Origin: Enoplolaimus lenunculus
Lineage: Eukaryota > Nematoda > Enoplea > Enoplida > Thoracostomopsidae
Direction: 5' to 3'
NCBI GenBank assembly: GCA_030248215.1
Contig: JASANG010000160.1
Span: 62,001 to 126,000 of the forward strand
Length of the DNA: 64,000 nt
Part shown: one piece after another, positions 11,027 through 25,349 of the stretch
Layout of the letters: each line of letters opens with the position of its first letter
Position numbering within the stretch: the stretch's first letter is position 1
Program-made: the position numbers and the translations under genes
The notes under the pieces: model-generated
Database searches by the model: none
What the model was told of the DNA's origin: nothing
Seen by the model: the letters and a program-made list of their open reading frames with translations, nothing else

Positions 11027-11368
11027 CAGGGTGCAAAGCGGGACTGGATTATCCCGGAATCGGAATCGTAACAGCAAATTTATAGCGGAATTCTTGGCTG
11101 GCACGTTTTCATATACGTCCCACGAACGAATTGGAGATGATTTTTGGTTCTGTAAAGCTTAACTACAACCTATTATTGATAAGTTACCTCATTGAAAGCA
11201 ATTTAATAGGATAAATGACACAGAATTGTTATTCAACATATCACAACGAATAGAATTAAAATTTAAAAATTCCGATTCCGATTGATTGTGCAAGCGCAAC
11301 CGGAATCGGAATTGGAACTCGTTTTGAATCGGAATTCTAGTCGGAATCGGAATCCCGATTGCACCCTG
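11027..11368. mobile_element. Inverted-repeat element with CAGGGTGCAA ends
   Basis: It begins CAGGGTGCAA and ends TTGCACCCTG, with internal GGAATCGGAATCG repeats on both sides. The ends suggest a hAT-type non-autonomous element. I could not find a matching 8-bp target duplication. Confidence 0.55.
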
Positions 11369-12381
11369 GATTCCGCAGTCGCCAAAAACAATTTCGAAAC
11401 TTAGTCACAACAACAGCCAAACTGCTTTCAAACAAGTTTTAATACTGCAAAATATAAAAGTACTTGACACCCGCCGTGTATAAATCCAGTTATACAACGC
11501 AATACTGCAATAACACACGCCACTTATCGGCCGAAATTGTAACCAAACCACGCAAGCCGGGTAGGTTTCGGAGCATATATAATTCGTCATGTGTGGTTAA
11601 AATGTGCAAATAATAATACCAGTTTTATTAACATTCAAGAAAAAATTTTGTTAATCCTAATGGCTCTATGTCAATATAAACAAACCCTTCATACAGAGCG
11701 AGCCCCTGTTAGGGGCTTGAAGAGTACGACACTACATCATCTATCTGTTATTTTAAGAGAGCATTTGCAGCACCTTTTGACTGGTAAAAACACAAACTTA
11801 ACAGTTCCAAACGCTAGCTAAGTTGTTTCCACTTAAATACAAAAGCCAACAGTCTACATTTATATAGAGTATTGAAATAGTAGAGAGCTTGGGACAAGTT
11901 TCCGCCCTATCCTAAGCTTGAGTTTACAGTCTACAACAAAATTCACTTTCAAGTTATATATGCTAAGAATTGAACGAAACATGTAATGAAAGTTGGAAGA
12001 ACGAACAATGTTTATATTTATCTTCCGAGTAATCTTTAACAATAAGCCAAGTATGGTTCAAAGTAGTAACCATGCAATCGACGAATCATCTATAGTTTTG
12101 ATTTCAAAACTTTTGGCGTTTTAATGCTCAAGTCATGAACTCTTCATCCTGTTTAAATACGACAGCAACTTCAACTTTAATACTATTTATCGTAAAGATG
12201 AACGTTTCAGATATCCACTTTATTAAAAGCACTTCTGTGTTAAAAATTATTATCTTCATTGTAATAGTGCTGGAGACATAATATTCTCAAATACGTGTAG
12301 CACCTATCAACAGTTAGTTTTAGGGATAGATTTTCAAACAGTAGCACTCTATCATGCGATTGGCCGTCTCAAAATGTGTCC
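11369..12381. other. Spacer with a MITE family A fragment
   Basis: No gene is supported. At about 12280-12345 is a family A half (atattctcaaatacgtgtag, then cacctatcaacagttag), lying directly beside the tandem array. Confidence 0.5.
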
Positions 12382-14117
12382 TTAACCCTTTCTCACATGA
12401 ATATTTTCTATTTCCCCTGACACCTACTTTTATGCAAGGATTCGAACTTCAGCGACTGGAGTGGTAGGCGTATACCATCACTCACTACTCAGCTATAGGA
12501 GCGTTGACGCTCGAGCCCGTGAGGGCTCTCACGTCTTGTGGTGATTTAGTACTATGTATACGTGTTTCAATTGTTAAACACGGTGCGATATATTATTTAA
12601 CGTATATGCACTGCGCTGAGTTGCCTATAAGCAACTCAATGTGAGAAGGGGTTATAGATAGTAAACTGAAAATTTCTCGCTTAACACTTTCTCACATGAA
12701 TATTTTCTATTTCCCGTAACACCTACTTTTATGCAAGGATTCGAACTTCAGTGACTGGAGTGGGAGTCGTATACCATCACAGCTCAGCTATAGGAGTTTG
12801 ACGCTCGAGCCCGTGAGGGCTCTCACGTCTTGTGGTGATTTAGTACTATGTATACGTGTTTCAATTGTTAAACACGGTGCGATATATTATTTAACGTATA
12901 TGCACTGCGCTGAGTTGCCTATAAGCAACTCAATGTGAGAAGGGGTTATAGATAGTAAACTGAAAATTTCTCGCTTAACACTATCTCACAAGAATATTTT
13001 CTATTTCCCGTAACACCTACTTTTATGCAAGGATTCGAACTTCAGTGACTGGAGTGGGAGGCTTATACCATCACAGCTCAGCTATAGGAGTTTGACGCTC
13101 GAGTCCGAGAGGGCTCTCACGTCTTGTGGTGATTTAGTACTATGTATACGTGTTTCAATTGTTAAACATGGTGCGATATATTATTAAACGTATATGCACT
13201 GCGCTGAGTTGCCTATAGGCAACTCAATGTGAGAAGGGGTTATAGATAGTAAACTGAAAATTTCTCGCTTAACACTTTTTCACATGATTATTTTCTATTT
13301 CCCCTGACACCTGCTTTTATTCAAGAATTCGAACTTCAGTGACTGGAATGGGAGGCGTATACCATCACCACTCAGCTATAGGAGCTTGACGCTCGAGTCC
13401 GAGAGAGCTCTCACGTCTTGTGGTGATTTAGTACTATGTACACGTGTTGCTATTGTTAAACACGGTGCGATATATTTAACGTATATGCACTGCGCTGAGT
13501 TGCCTATAGGCAACTCATTGAGAAGGGGTTATAGATAGTAAACTGAAAATTTCTCGCTTAACACTTTTTCACATGATTATTTTCTATTTCCCCTGACACC
13601 TGCTTTTATTCAAGAATTCGAACTTCAGTGACTGGAATGGGAGGCGTATACCATCACCAATCAGCTATAGGAGCTTGACGCTCGAGTCCGAGAGGGCTCT
13701 CACGTCTTGTGGTGATTTAGTACTATGTACACGTGTTGCTATTGTTAAACACGGTGCGATATATTTAACGTATATGCACTGCGCTGAGTTGCCTATAGGC
13801 AACTCATTGAGAAGGGGTTATAGATAGTAAACTGAAAATTTCTCGCTTAACACTTTCTCACATGATTATTTTCTATTTCCCCTGACACCTACTTTTATGC
13901 AAGAATTCGAACTTCAGTGACTGGAGTGGGAGACGTATACCATCACCAATCAGCTATAGGAGCTTGACGCTCGAGCCCGAGAGGGCTCTCACGTCTTGTG
14001 GTGATTTAGTACTATGTATACGTGTTGCAATTGTTAAACACGGTGCGATATATATTATTTAACGTATATGCACTGCGCTGAGTTGCCTATAGGCAACTCA
14101 GTGTGAGAAGGGGTTAA
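12382..14117. repeat. Six-copy tandem array of a piggyBac-like MITE with tRNA-like core
   Basis: Six units begin at TTAA sites 12382, 12681, 12975, 13269, 13558 and 13847 (period 289-299 bp). Each has ends CCCTTTCTCACATG-like and TGTGAGAAGGGG, with TTAA at the outermost junctions, as piggyBac elements leave. A constant spacer of about 30 bp (tatagatagtaaactgaaaa) separates units. On the minus strand each carries a tRNA-like A box (tagctgagtggtga) and B box (gttcgaatcc). Single copies lie at 36656 and 42574. Confidence 0.85.
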
Positions 14118-14241
14118 AAAGGGCAGCACATAAGTATGTGAAAAATGTGCTGAACGAGACTTCTTTTTGAATTCAGGTTATATCAGGGTGTAATTGGATA
14201 TTCGTTTTCCTTCCGTGTCCAGCAAAAATCAGTGTATGCAT

Positions 14242-16072
14242 CAGGGTGCAACCGGAGGTGATCAATAGCGGAGCCGGAGCCGAATCAGGAGCCGGAGGTC
14301 AACAAAACTTGCCGGAGCCGAAGCCGGAGGCCAATTTTCTGCCGTAGCCGGAGGTAGACCACCGGTTGTACCATTTTTTACATCATAGAAAAACAAGAAA
14401 TTCCGTTATCATATTACGCTTAAAATTTAGTTCTAACTAATGAATAAATGTTGTCATTTTCATTACAAAAATTCAGCCCATGAAAGTCATCTGTTGGAAT
14501 CTCAATAAAATATGATTTCATCTGCCATGATTTCTCCGAAATTGTAGAAAGCATGGTGAATATTTGCATGCCTCAATTATGCTGACGAGAACCGTAAAAC
14601 ATCTTTGAACCTTGAAAAATCTTTTATGTTCAGTCGGTTTTTTTCCGCCCAAAATTTTGAACACTATCCCTTCTCGTAATTCTTACTATCCAATACCTCG
14701 GTTCTAGATGCTTTAAAGTTTGCAATACGTTTGTCTGTATTAAAAGAGCGTTGAAAATTCGTAGACTTTTGTTGATCCAAAGCACAAAAAGATTCTTTTG
14801 ACACGTTGAACCTAAGACACCAAGTTAATAAAAAGAATTGACGTGGAATTTACTTCATGAGGCAATATAAGTGCAGTTAGTGGCCAAACTTGAACCGTGT
14901 TGTCTAACGATTCTCGGCTTAAAACTTTAACAAACGACCTAAACCGTATATTTTCTTTATTAATGATCACAAAAGCTCTTTCATATTTCTATATAAATGT
15001 TGTGAGTTTGGACAAAATGTTTGCAAATCGGTGAGAATATTAATGTATATGAATTCGGCAAATGCTTATTGCAACAATAAATTTTCAATTGTGCATATTA
15101 ACCAGTCGGTCAACAAACAGACTTTTAACTTGACAGGGGGAACGAGACTTTGAGGTTTTCAGCATAGTTTGTCGAGATGCAACGAGATCACAATGATGTA
15201 CCAAATGTCTTTAATATGTATACGACAAAATGTTATCTTTTTGTTGTTTACCTGTGGTTGTTCGAATCAATTTAATACAGAAATTGTTGCATTTTGTGAT
15301 TTCTCTTTTGTCAGGGTAGGAAGGTAAACAAGTCATTAAGCCAGTCTAGAAGAAACTGTTTTAGTTTGTTGGTTTTTTGAGAAAACGAATTTCTCGATTT
15401 TTAATCTGAATTCAATAATTTTCGCGTTGCATTTTGCGTTCACTATAAATTCCGATGTGTTGGCTGATGAACTCAAAGAGCGAATTAGTCATCTCTGGAT
15501 ATTTCTAAGCTAATAACAGGAAACATCAACTCGCCCTGAGCTCCGATTTAACTCCGTGAGTTCGATCAATTCATGTAGTTCAGAGTTCTGAAAGACCTGA
15601 TTCAGATCTCAGTCTTCTGAGTGGATTCAACTCATTCTAAGTTGAAATGAACTCTCTGGAATTTACAGCGTCGCTGGATTCAGTATTTGCTTGATTTTGA
15701 TTAAAGTTCGTAAAAGTTGTTTGCAACAAAAATGCTGCAATCGATGTCATATGCAACCCAAAATGATTCCTTAAACCATGTTTTGGAGGTTTATTTATTT
15801 TATTAACAAATGAAATATTGACAAATGTGTTACCGTAAAAACTGAGATATCTGTATATATATACTCTTGACGAGTATATAGGAATTTCACCAATGAATTT
15901 AAACTTTTAACTTTGACTTCAGTTTTTAAATCGACTTCTGATTACTTATGATTTTGACTTATTGAATAAAGCTGCTCTGAAGATTGATGCTGAAATGTTG
16001 GTTTCCTGTAAAAATAGTCATTTTCGTATTTTTAGCCGTAGTCGGAGGTAGACCACCCGTTGTTGTTCCCTG
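14242..16072. mobile_element. Composite element with CAGGGTGCAACCGG end (tentative)
   Basis: The left end CAGGGTGCAACCGGAGGTGA is followed by GCCGGAGCCG repeats, and a terminus-like ggtagaccaccggttgtacc sits near 14355. A second terminus (ggtagaccacccgttgttgt, then tccctgg) lies at about 16047-16072. It may be one element with an insertion or two copies. No target duplication was found. Confidence 0.35.
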
Positions 16073-16127
16073 GTCCTATACACCATCACAGAGTTCAAAC
16101 CAAGGTCAAAACTAGTTTCAAACCTAG

Positions 16128-16337
16128 GCCAATATTCTCAAATGCGTGTAGCATCTATATCAAACCAGTTTGTGCTATTATGTTTTCAAACTGATCTTCT
16201 GCATTTTCGAATCTCAATATTTGCACAGAAGTATGACAGATCAAATCTGAAAAATGTGTCGAATTGCTAAGCTCGCCTTTCACTAATTTGCAAATTACAA
16301 AAAAGTATGACTAACTGGAGATAGGTGCTAAACACAA
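16128..16337. mobile_element. MITE family A copy
   Basis: It starts ggccaatattctcaaatgcg and ends ggagataggtgctaaacac. The inverted-repeat ends and about 210-bp length match other family A copies. Confidence 0.7.
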
Positions 16338-16673
16338 TAGTAAAATTACTAATGCTTAAAATGTTGTGATTTTCAAGTCAACGCAACCCAGATTTTTAGC
16401 CAAACGAACATTTTTGTTTCAGACAACTTATCATTGACCGTAAAAGTTAAAAATTTGAACCATTTTCGCGACAGTGACAATTCATAATTTTGATGGACCG
16501 ATAAAATTTCCTATGCGCAATTTTCTTATTTTATTGTTCGGTAAGCTTAAAGTCAGTTTGGGAGCAATCGGTGTGAGGGGGTGGTATTTGACATCATTTT
16601 TTAAGAAACTATGGGGTGTGAACTGAGATTACATTATATATATAAGTCATCTCTTTAGTATTGTTCATTTTAG

Positions 16674-18308
16674 CAGTATGGTTCCAAATCTGTTACTCGC
16701 GCCGATTGGGCTACTCTCAACGCCAAATTCGATCGTTGGTCAATACCTACAGCTTAGTCACCCCCAAAGATTCGTGTTGTACCTGCAGCCCCGTTGTCGC
16801 ACCGGAACATTACGCGTGTTGCGGTGCGACCGCATTCAACACCGAAACCCACATGTGTTGCGGTAGTGAACGCGTTCATCTTCGCAAGCAACACGCTGTG
16901 TGTTGTGGCTCAGAATCGTACAACTATCAGTCGCATTTATGTTGTGGATACAATGGCAACAAACATAAAAGCGACTATAATAGTGTTATTCTGAGTCGAC
17001 AACAATATGGCTGTTGCACGGCTTTCACTGCTGACGGTGCAACAACACGCGTTGCGTACAGGTTAGCAAACGAAACCTGTTGTACCGGTGGATATATCTC
17101 ACCCGGCGACGCTTGTTGCGGCCCATTAGGCTACAACACCGTTCGCCAGCTGTGTTGCAACGGCATCGTTCACAATCGTGAGACGACTGCAGTAGCTGCA
17201 ACACAGTGCTGCGCAGCACGTGCGTACAATTCGCAACTGCAATTTTGTTGCAACGACGATGTGTACGCGCATGCGACACACAGTTGTTGCGGCGGTGTTG
17301 CATTTGAACGCCGCACACACATGTGTTGCAACAACGCGATAGTCGTTGGTGATCGCTGTTGCGGATATGCTACCGGCTATCGCATTGCGACTCAAATTTG
17401 TTGCGGCGGCGCTGTGGTTAACCCCCGTCGCCCGGGAACCTTAGCTCGGTGTTGTGGAACCCGGGCGTACAACTATCTCGAACAAAAATGCTGCAACGGT
17501 CTCGACGTGATAAATCGCGCAACTCACGGTTGTTGCGCTGAGCGTGTTGCTTACGATAGAAGATGGCAGGTTTGTTGCAACTACGATGTTCAAGATGGAG
17601 ACTCGTGTTGCTTGGCAACTGGTTTTTTCTCTCATGTTGCTATGTGTTGCCGAGGTGTTGTACAACCGCGATGGGGGTTGCAACCGTTGTGTTGCGATAG
17701 CCAATCATATGATGCTTCTATAGAAGAATGCTGCGGGGGCGTTGTTATCAATAGAGCAAAACAAGGTTGTTGTAGCGACAGTGCAACATTTAACCGCTCG
17801 AACCAAGTTTGTTGCGGCAATACGCGTCGCGAAGTTCTGACTGGCGACGCTTGTTGTCGCAGTCGCAGATCACAGTTGCAGGGCTATTTTGTTGCGCAAC
17901 AAATTTGTTGCCGTGGTGTAGTACAGCCACGATCCGGAAAAGCTGCGTGTTGCCGCGACAAATCGTATAACATGAGGCAACAAATATGTTGCCGAGATGG
18001 ACAGGTATATTCGCGTAGGTCGCATAAATGTTGCGGTTCAGCTGGACATGGGTATGATCGGCGATTTCAAACTTGTTGCAGGGGTCAGGTAGTTAACGGG
18101 TCTAAATGTTGCACGCCTTCGCTTAGGGTGGGGGCTACATATCTGCGACAGGGCTACTCTCAAATTCAAGGGTACTACGATGCGTTTGAAATTTGTTGCG
18201 CCGGTGTGGTTCGAACTCGGGTCGGAAATGCAGCGTGCTGTGGAATTATGACATACAACCGCGATACGGAACTCTGTTGCACCGCTGGGCATAATCGAGC
18301 GTATGCAA
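16674..18308 (+). CDS. Galaxin-like gene, large repeat exon
   Basis: This is 1635 nt (545 codons), phase 1-1. The acceptor is a tandem ttttagcag, so the exon can start at 16674 or 16677 and differ by one codon. The donor is A|gtaaac. It carries about 35 CC pairs, mostly encoded TGT TGC. Typical units are HMCCGSE, QICCGGAVVNPR and INRATHGCCAERVAYDRR. A basic RSRRS follows one CC pair near 17860. The antisense strand shows long open frames only because of the TGTTGC periodicity. Confidence 0.9.
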
Positions 18309-20170
18309 GTAAACTTTGATGTTATTTTGGGATTGGCTTCAGTTGGTGTAGTTGGTACCGGGTCTGTGCCAAGGGTGGGTGCAGGGGGAGACTCAACCCC
18401 CTGGAAGAATGTGGCCCTCATAGAAAATTTTCAACCGTGCTAAGTCATCGAAATCCCTTGTATGCCCCTGTTGAAAAAATTTTCACTCACCCCCCCCCCC
18501 AGCAAAGCGGGCAGGCTACGGAGTTGGTTGGTACCTATTTCATCATCATTTTTATATAAGCGAGTATGTATAGTTCTGCTTGCTTAGCAAGCTAAAAATG
18601 TGTTAGGATGAGCATACAGGGAAATCCAATGCCTTTACAAGTGAGAGGCTGAAACTTTATAAAAAACCGCAAAAAATTTCTACGGAGTTGAACGTTTCTG
18701 GGAGCCCTCTTGCTTAGGTCCCAGTACTGGAAAACATTGCTTTATATCTGACGCTGCTGCATCAAAATTATTATTGACAAGCCTAAAGCCGAAGCCTAAA
18801 CGTTGAAAAAAGTGTAAAGTTAAGTCTAAGCCTAAGCCCAAAGCAAAAAAATATGATCTAAAATCTAAGCCTACCCTTTTTCACTCACACCAAAAAACAA
18901 CACAGCCCTAAAAGTAACATGGGCCGCACGCCGCATATCCCTTAAAACATCACAATGCTCCACTGCACACATGCAGTTAAGAGTGACAAATGCACAATTT
19001 CCCGGCCGAATAAACTTTATTTGTAAGCTGAAATTGAAAAAAATATTGACATTAATAAGTTTAAAAGTTTACAATTACTAAAAAATAAATAGGCTCATAA
19101 AAACTTAAATAATTCAGTAATTCAAAATTGCTTTGAGTCAAACCGGATAATCTTTTCGCGATGCGCCATTTCCTTACGACAATTTTTTTTGTGTTTCAGC
19201 AGTAATCAACCGAGCAACTCATGGCTGTTGCGCTGGCGTCACCTATCATCTTGCAACAGAAATATGTTGCGGATCGACAGTGTTCACTGGTGATCATTGT
19301 TGCGCCCAGTCACCACAGTCCCAGGGCTACAATTCGTCTACCCATATATGTTGCCGCAACAATATTCAACCCCGATTTGGCTTTGCGCAATGTTGCGGAC
19401 AACTATCGTTCGACGCTACTGTTCAACAATGTTGCGCCAACCGAATATACCCTCTAACCGAAAGGGGGATAACTCCTGTGGCAAAAGGGATCACTTCAGG
19501 AGAAAGGGTGGTGGCCCCAGTGCGTCTGCCGTCAGGCCGATATTGTTGTGGTGGTAAAGTGCTTCGCAAACTATCCCGAGAGTCCCGTATATGTTGCCGT
19601 GGGGTATTTAGTTCAGGTAATGCGTGTTGCGCTTCTGTAGGATACGACAGATTTAGTCGCGTTTGTTGTGGTACTAGACTGTTTTCTATTGCCGACTGGG
19701 TAGAGCTTTATTCGTTAAGGCCTTTTCCGAGATTAGAATTAAACAATGGTGAGAACAACGGACCATTGGAGGGGCTCAATTCTGGAACCGATAGTAGTGA
19801 AACGTTCGCGACATTCACAGACAACCGACCTACGATACATTCAGTCGATATTAGTGAACTATCTTGTTGTAAATCTGAAGTTTATCATACACGACTTGAA
19901 TTATGTTGCACAGAAAACGTGTGGCGCCGCCATGCTGGGCAACAATTACAAAGAGCCGTGGCGTGTTGCGGAAAACAAGCGCTCGATTCAACAGTGAGCG
20001 ATTGTGAATCTGGGATGGTAGTACCAAGAGTAACCGGACCTCAAGGTAGCGGTCAAATATCTTTAACTCAAAGTACCGAAATTGACTATGATATTAACAC
20101 TGTTAGTATAGCTAAGAAACTTTCACTGGATTATTTTGACATCAGCGAAACAGGTTCAGGGAATTTATAA
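16674..20170 (+). CDS. Galaxin-like dicysteine-repeat protein (gene overview)
   Basis: Two coding exons (16674-18308 and 19200-20170) give at least 867 residues. The chain is an almost continuous series of galaxin-type units: a CC pair, about 10 residues often containing YN, YD or FN, another CC pair, then G/NGV and a short spacer. I count about 35 CC pairs in the first exon and 13 in the second. Galaxins are secreted proteins first described from stony-coral skeletal matrix, and galaxin-like proteins occur in other invertebrates. The first exon has no ATG at its start and opens at a splice acceptor in phase 1, so a signal-peptide exon must lie upstream. The C-terminal 40-60 residues lack CC pairs and are acidic. 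Confidence 0.88.
18309..19199 (+). other. Intron of the galaxin-like gene
   Basis: This 891-bp intron runs from gtaaac to a tandem tttcagcag acceptor. It contains a dispersed GC-rich repeat (about 18340-18540, including a C run at 18489), related to sequences near 21.4, 44.3, 45.1 and 56.6 kb. A short family-D-like (cctaagc) stretch lies near 18780-18870. Confidence 0.75.
19200..20170 (+). CDS. Galaxin-like gene, terminal exon
   Basis: This is 971 nt ending in TAA (20168-20170). The acceptor tttcagcag allows a start at 19200 or 19203, both in phase 1. It opens with (V)INRATHGCCAGVTYH, a close copy of two units in the previous exon, and has about 13 CC pairs. Around 19700-19850 an acidic, Ser/Asn-rich insertion without cysteine separates the last units. 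The tail ends DYFDISETGSGNL. Confidence 0.88.
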
Positions 20171-21938
20171 ATACTAGTAGTCCGACTTGCGCAAAGCGGA
20201 TAGGTTCTAGATAGCAAGACATACTGAACAGTTGCTTTGCGGTCCCGCGTTTGCAAGGAGCCCACTGGGTCTCAGACCCATAGAGAAATTCTGGACCGGC
20301 ATAAAAATTACAATTTGCTTATAAGTCTGCAAGCAAACTTCCAGAATGCAAATTTTATATTTGTTTTAGAGCCATTATCACGTTTAGCTGGCTAGGGGAC
20401 TGCTGCGATGATAATCTAAATAGCAACAGATTTAACACATAGCATACAATATAAAGCGGATACAGTAAACGATATATGCAAATTTTGTTCTTATAGAAGA
20501 ATTATTTTTGTGTATGAAAAATTTGTGAACATATTAATGCTGGAAAGTTGCCCTACTACGTATGTGGGGAGTTCCAGCTTTAATATACCTATAGATTCAG
20601 ATGACATATGTTTTCTAAGACACGAAAACTTTTGCTTGCAAGCATTTTAGGAGACACAGGATGAAACGGAGATAAACGTTTTGAATTTTTCAAATTTTGG
20701 CATTGTACATTTTATTGCTTGTAAAACTGTTTTTACAATATAAACAATTCATATTAATATTGAATAATAGTAATAGCGGAAATCTCGGCTTTTTGACAGA
20801 GTGCAACCAGAAGTAAAAAGATCAACATAAAATTCAAAAAGTCTGTTCGTACCTGGTTCAACGTTTAAGAAAATATTGTCCAAATTTTAAAAAAGTACCA
20901 AACTGCCAAAGTGTATTAAACAGGACCCGTAACAGTAGTATAAGTATATTTCTAAGCTTAAGAAAGCTTAAGCTTATTCTATTGCAGTTCCGCTGAAAAT
21001 TGTTCCGCCCGTGATCTTTGTATGACAAAATTTCTACCTGAGATCGTAACCTAGTTTTTCTACAAAACCAGTATACAGAAGATAGATTTCCGGTGGAATC
21101 CTAGTGTTTAGCAAAGCCTTTGCGAAAATCGACTTCCGGCACACAGTTCCGCATGGCACTCGCGTATCCGGTACTGACGGCGGCCATGACACGCTGACCA
21201 TTCGGACCAAGGTTCTGGTTCTGAAAAGCGAAGCAATCATTCCATAATATTTTTAGCCTCGAACTAACGATATGCAAGCTTGGATTGACTCTAAAAATTG
21301 GAACTGAGATTTGTTATAACTGGAACTTTATTGATGTTCTAGAAAAATAATTACATAACCAAAATTTTTTCATTTGGTTTGTGGGGCCCAAGTTCCAACT
21401 AGTCCACTGGGTATTTGCCACACAATGAACATCTCAACACCACCCAACGCGACCGTAACTAGAGGTGGGCCAGAGGCGCTCAGACCTGGAAAGATTTTGT
21501 CCCTCTTAGAAAAATTTCAATCTTGCTTGTAAGTCATCAAAAACCCATGTACGCCCCTCATGAAAAATCTGGTTACAGGAATGTTTCCCAACAGCAGTAG
21601 TTGTGAAAAAATTAATTTCAAAAAACTTATCATACATTGTCCAAAATAAAATGTGTACGACTCATGTGGAATGTAAAAATGTCTGTTTCAAATCGTACAA
21701 TCGCGAACACTGGTTGTTCGTTTATGGTGAACGGATATTTAAATCAACCTTTTAAAATCTTGGAAATTTTCGCAAAATGGCGTGATGAAAATTATATGGA
21801 ACAGTTTCTAAAAGAACAACTGTCTCTTGTACACTTCACCGAACACGCTAGAGGCATAGGTATAGGCTTATGCTTAGGTTTAGAAAAGTGTCTGAATACC
21901 CAAATCTAAGCCGTTATCAAAGTTTGAGTCCTTTACCC
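20171..21938. other. Intergenic region between convergent genes
   Basis: No exon was found. It holds dispersed GC-rich repeat copies (about 20175-20330 and 21385-21575) and a family D MITE (about 20919-21025). The flanking genes converge on it. Confidence 0.55.
20919..21025. mobile_element. MITE family D copy
   Basis: It has caggacccgtaacagtagta, then (ctaagc)-like hexamers, then ctattgcagttccgctgaaa and gttccgcccgtgatcttt. This is the standard family D order. Confidence 0.6.
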
Positions 21939-23159
<1,221 letters not shown>

Positions 23160-24224
23160 CTGTAACAATGAATAAAACTCTGCAAAGCCCTATTCTCACA
23201 TGCAAGGCTTTGCAGCAAAATCTTGCACGTGTTTTGCATGTGCTAGTTTGGTCAGAAAACATCTTTGACGTTCTTGCAGCTGCAAATTATTCACTAGAAT
23301 TCTTGCTATTATATATATTTAATTCACATGTGTGAACGCAGTTCAAAGTCAATTGAATTTCTTGCTCCTCTATTTGGATTGGTCAAACAAAACTGTAAAC
23401 TGTGCTGCTATGTACTTCTTGAATATTGACAAGTTTAAATAGCGTTACAAGTTGAAAAAATTCATCATCATCGGCTGAACTGATAATTTACAGCTTATGC
23501 TTGATATTTTGTGCAGTCGTCTGCAAATTTATTTATACAAATTCATGTCAAGATTCAGAACGAAAGTGACGCTTCAGTGCAAATACTTGCAAGTACAAGT
23601 TATTCGTGCAAGTTGCAGATGCGAGTTCCTTCTGCAAAAACTTGCACGTGTGAATAGGGCTTTATATAATAAATACAAATCGCTTTGAGTAGCTGCAACA
23701 TAAAACTAAGAAAAGACACCAATTCGGTGCGTTTTAGTGTTAAACATTTTTAGAAAAGTTTTTAATGAATTGCGATCATCTTCGTTTCCCTGATTTTACA
23801 AATCCATGTTTCCAAAATTTTTTCAATTTCCTGTATAAAATCTTCTCGAACACAGTTCACTAGTAGCTTCTAGTAAAACTTAAACTAACTTTGCGATATT
23901 ACGTTAGGCAAATATGATAATGCCATCACGATCACTGGTACGTATTGAATTATTCCTTGAACCATTACAATTAAGACTGTGCTTTTTGTTTAATATAAAC
24001 AAATACTTCGGAAATTAAACATTAAAATACAACTGCAACTCAAAATGACAAGTGAAACTTGAACCGGTATCATCATTATTCGTGAGTTTGATTGCAATAA
24101 ACTGGGCAAATGTTAAATTGCACAATTAAAGGATAAATATATATACTTGGATTTGCTAGTGATCGTTGCAAGGTATGTTTTTTAGCAAAACAGTGGTAAC
24201 GGTATGATATAAATGCGCAAATGA

Positions 24225-24790
24225 ATTCTAATGCGGGGTTGACGTTATAACTCTGACAGCCCGGAACTCGTTTTGTTCATGCTAAGATTCGAGTCAACAT
24301 AAAATATTGCTATCTAAACAGCGGGTGTGACGACAAGAAGTCACATGATATTGGCTTACACATCATTGATTTCAAGTGATCATCGTAAACAAACTGCCAG
24401 ATGTCACGCGATACCGCAGGATATTTGTCCTAGTATAGTATGACATCCCGTAATTCTACTAAATATCATATGATCAGGACAACGTAATTTGTGCGCATTA
24501 ATAAAAAAGTAAAAATTTAGATAATGTAGCATTAAATGATAGCGAATACTGGATTTGCGTATACGTTTTTGTTGGGCGGAAATTTCCCCAAAATATATTC
24601 CTAAGTACACATAATTCAAATTACAAATTTTAGTACCATATGACATATACAGGGCAATCAGGTTAGTTTACTATAGCTTTGCAGACATTTTCAAACATGT
24701 GACATGGTATTGACAGAGATTATTTCGAATATCATATGATATTGCAGTAGCAATCAGTGAATGTCACGTTAGGATAACAGACAATTCATT
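24225..24790. repeat. CATATGATATT repeat cluster (family E)
   Basis: It opens with gcggggttgacgttataac and contains several near-palindromes of the type AATATCATATGATATT or GTCACATGATATTGG spaced about 60-110 bp. A related cluster is at 39.76-40.41 kb. Confidence 0.6.
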
Positions 24791-25349
24791 TTTTTGTATT
24801 TGATAGCGGAACAGCTTTGGGCCAACGATGCAATGTTTTTTGTAATACTACGGCGCATTGGTTTTGTCAGGGTGTCCAAGGTGAACCCCAAAGGCCGGTA
24901 ATGGTACGGTAGCCATAATTTGATTGTTGTTTCTTAGTTTTAGTTTTCCGCATCATTTTACGTGCAACATAGGGCATGCAACAGCGGTATGCGTAGGTAT
25001 ACTACAGAAATAGTCATAAATTCACTTTTAAACTGCTGAAAAATAAATCAAAAAACAATAATTGCAGAAAAATTTAAACTTTAAGCAGTGGACACTTGAG
25101 AAGTTGCAATTTTAATTACAGTTTGCATCAAAGTTGACATATTCTTAGACAAAAAGCAGCTATGCAAATCGCTCAAGGCATTGAAATCGAAAATTCTCTT
25201 GATTTTTAAGCAACTTTGTTTGGAATTATAAAAGTTCACGAAAAAAATTGAAATTTTTTCGTTTTCTACAAATAATTGTTGCATCGGAAACGGTGCGAAA
25301 ATACTGCCCACCGACTGACTATACGACAAAATATTTTGAAATGGCATAA

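Larger units (their letters stand above)
14118..16673. other. Repeat-rich region upstream of the galaxin-like gene
   Basis: No exon was recognised, so the upstream exon(s) of the galaxin-like gene remain unfound. It holds the CAGGG-ended composite, a fragment near 15470-15670 related to the TA-flanked foldback at 62865, and a family A MITE. Confidence 0.5.

Noticed and set aside
12420-12500. Functional tRNA-Gly-like gene on the minus strand
   Set aside because: Box A, an anticodon-like CCC loop and box B are there, but the acceptor stem cannot form and the sequence is internal to a MITE.
17025-17820. Long minus-strand open frames opposite the galaxin-like exon
   Set aside because: Produced by TGTTGC periodicity of the sense strand; they have no independent motifs or splice context.
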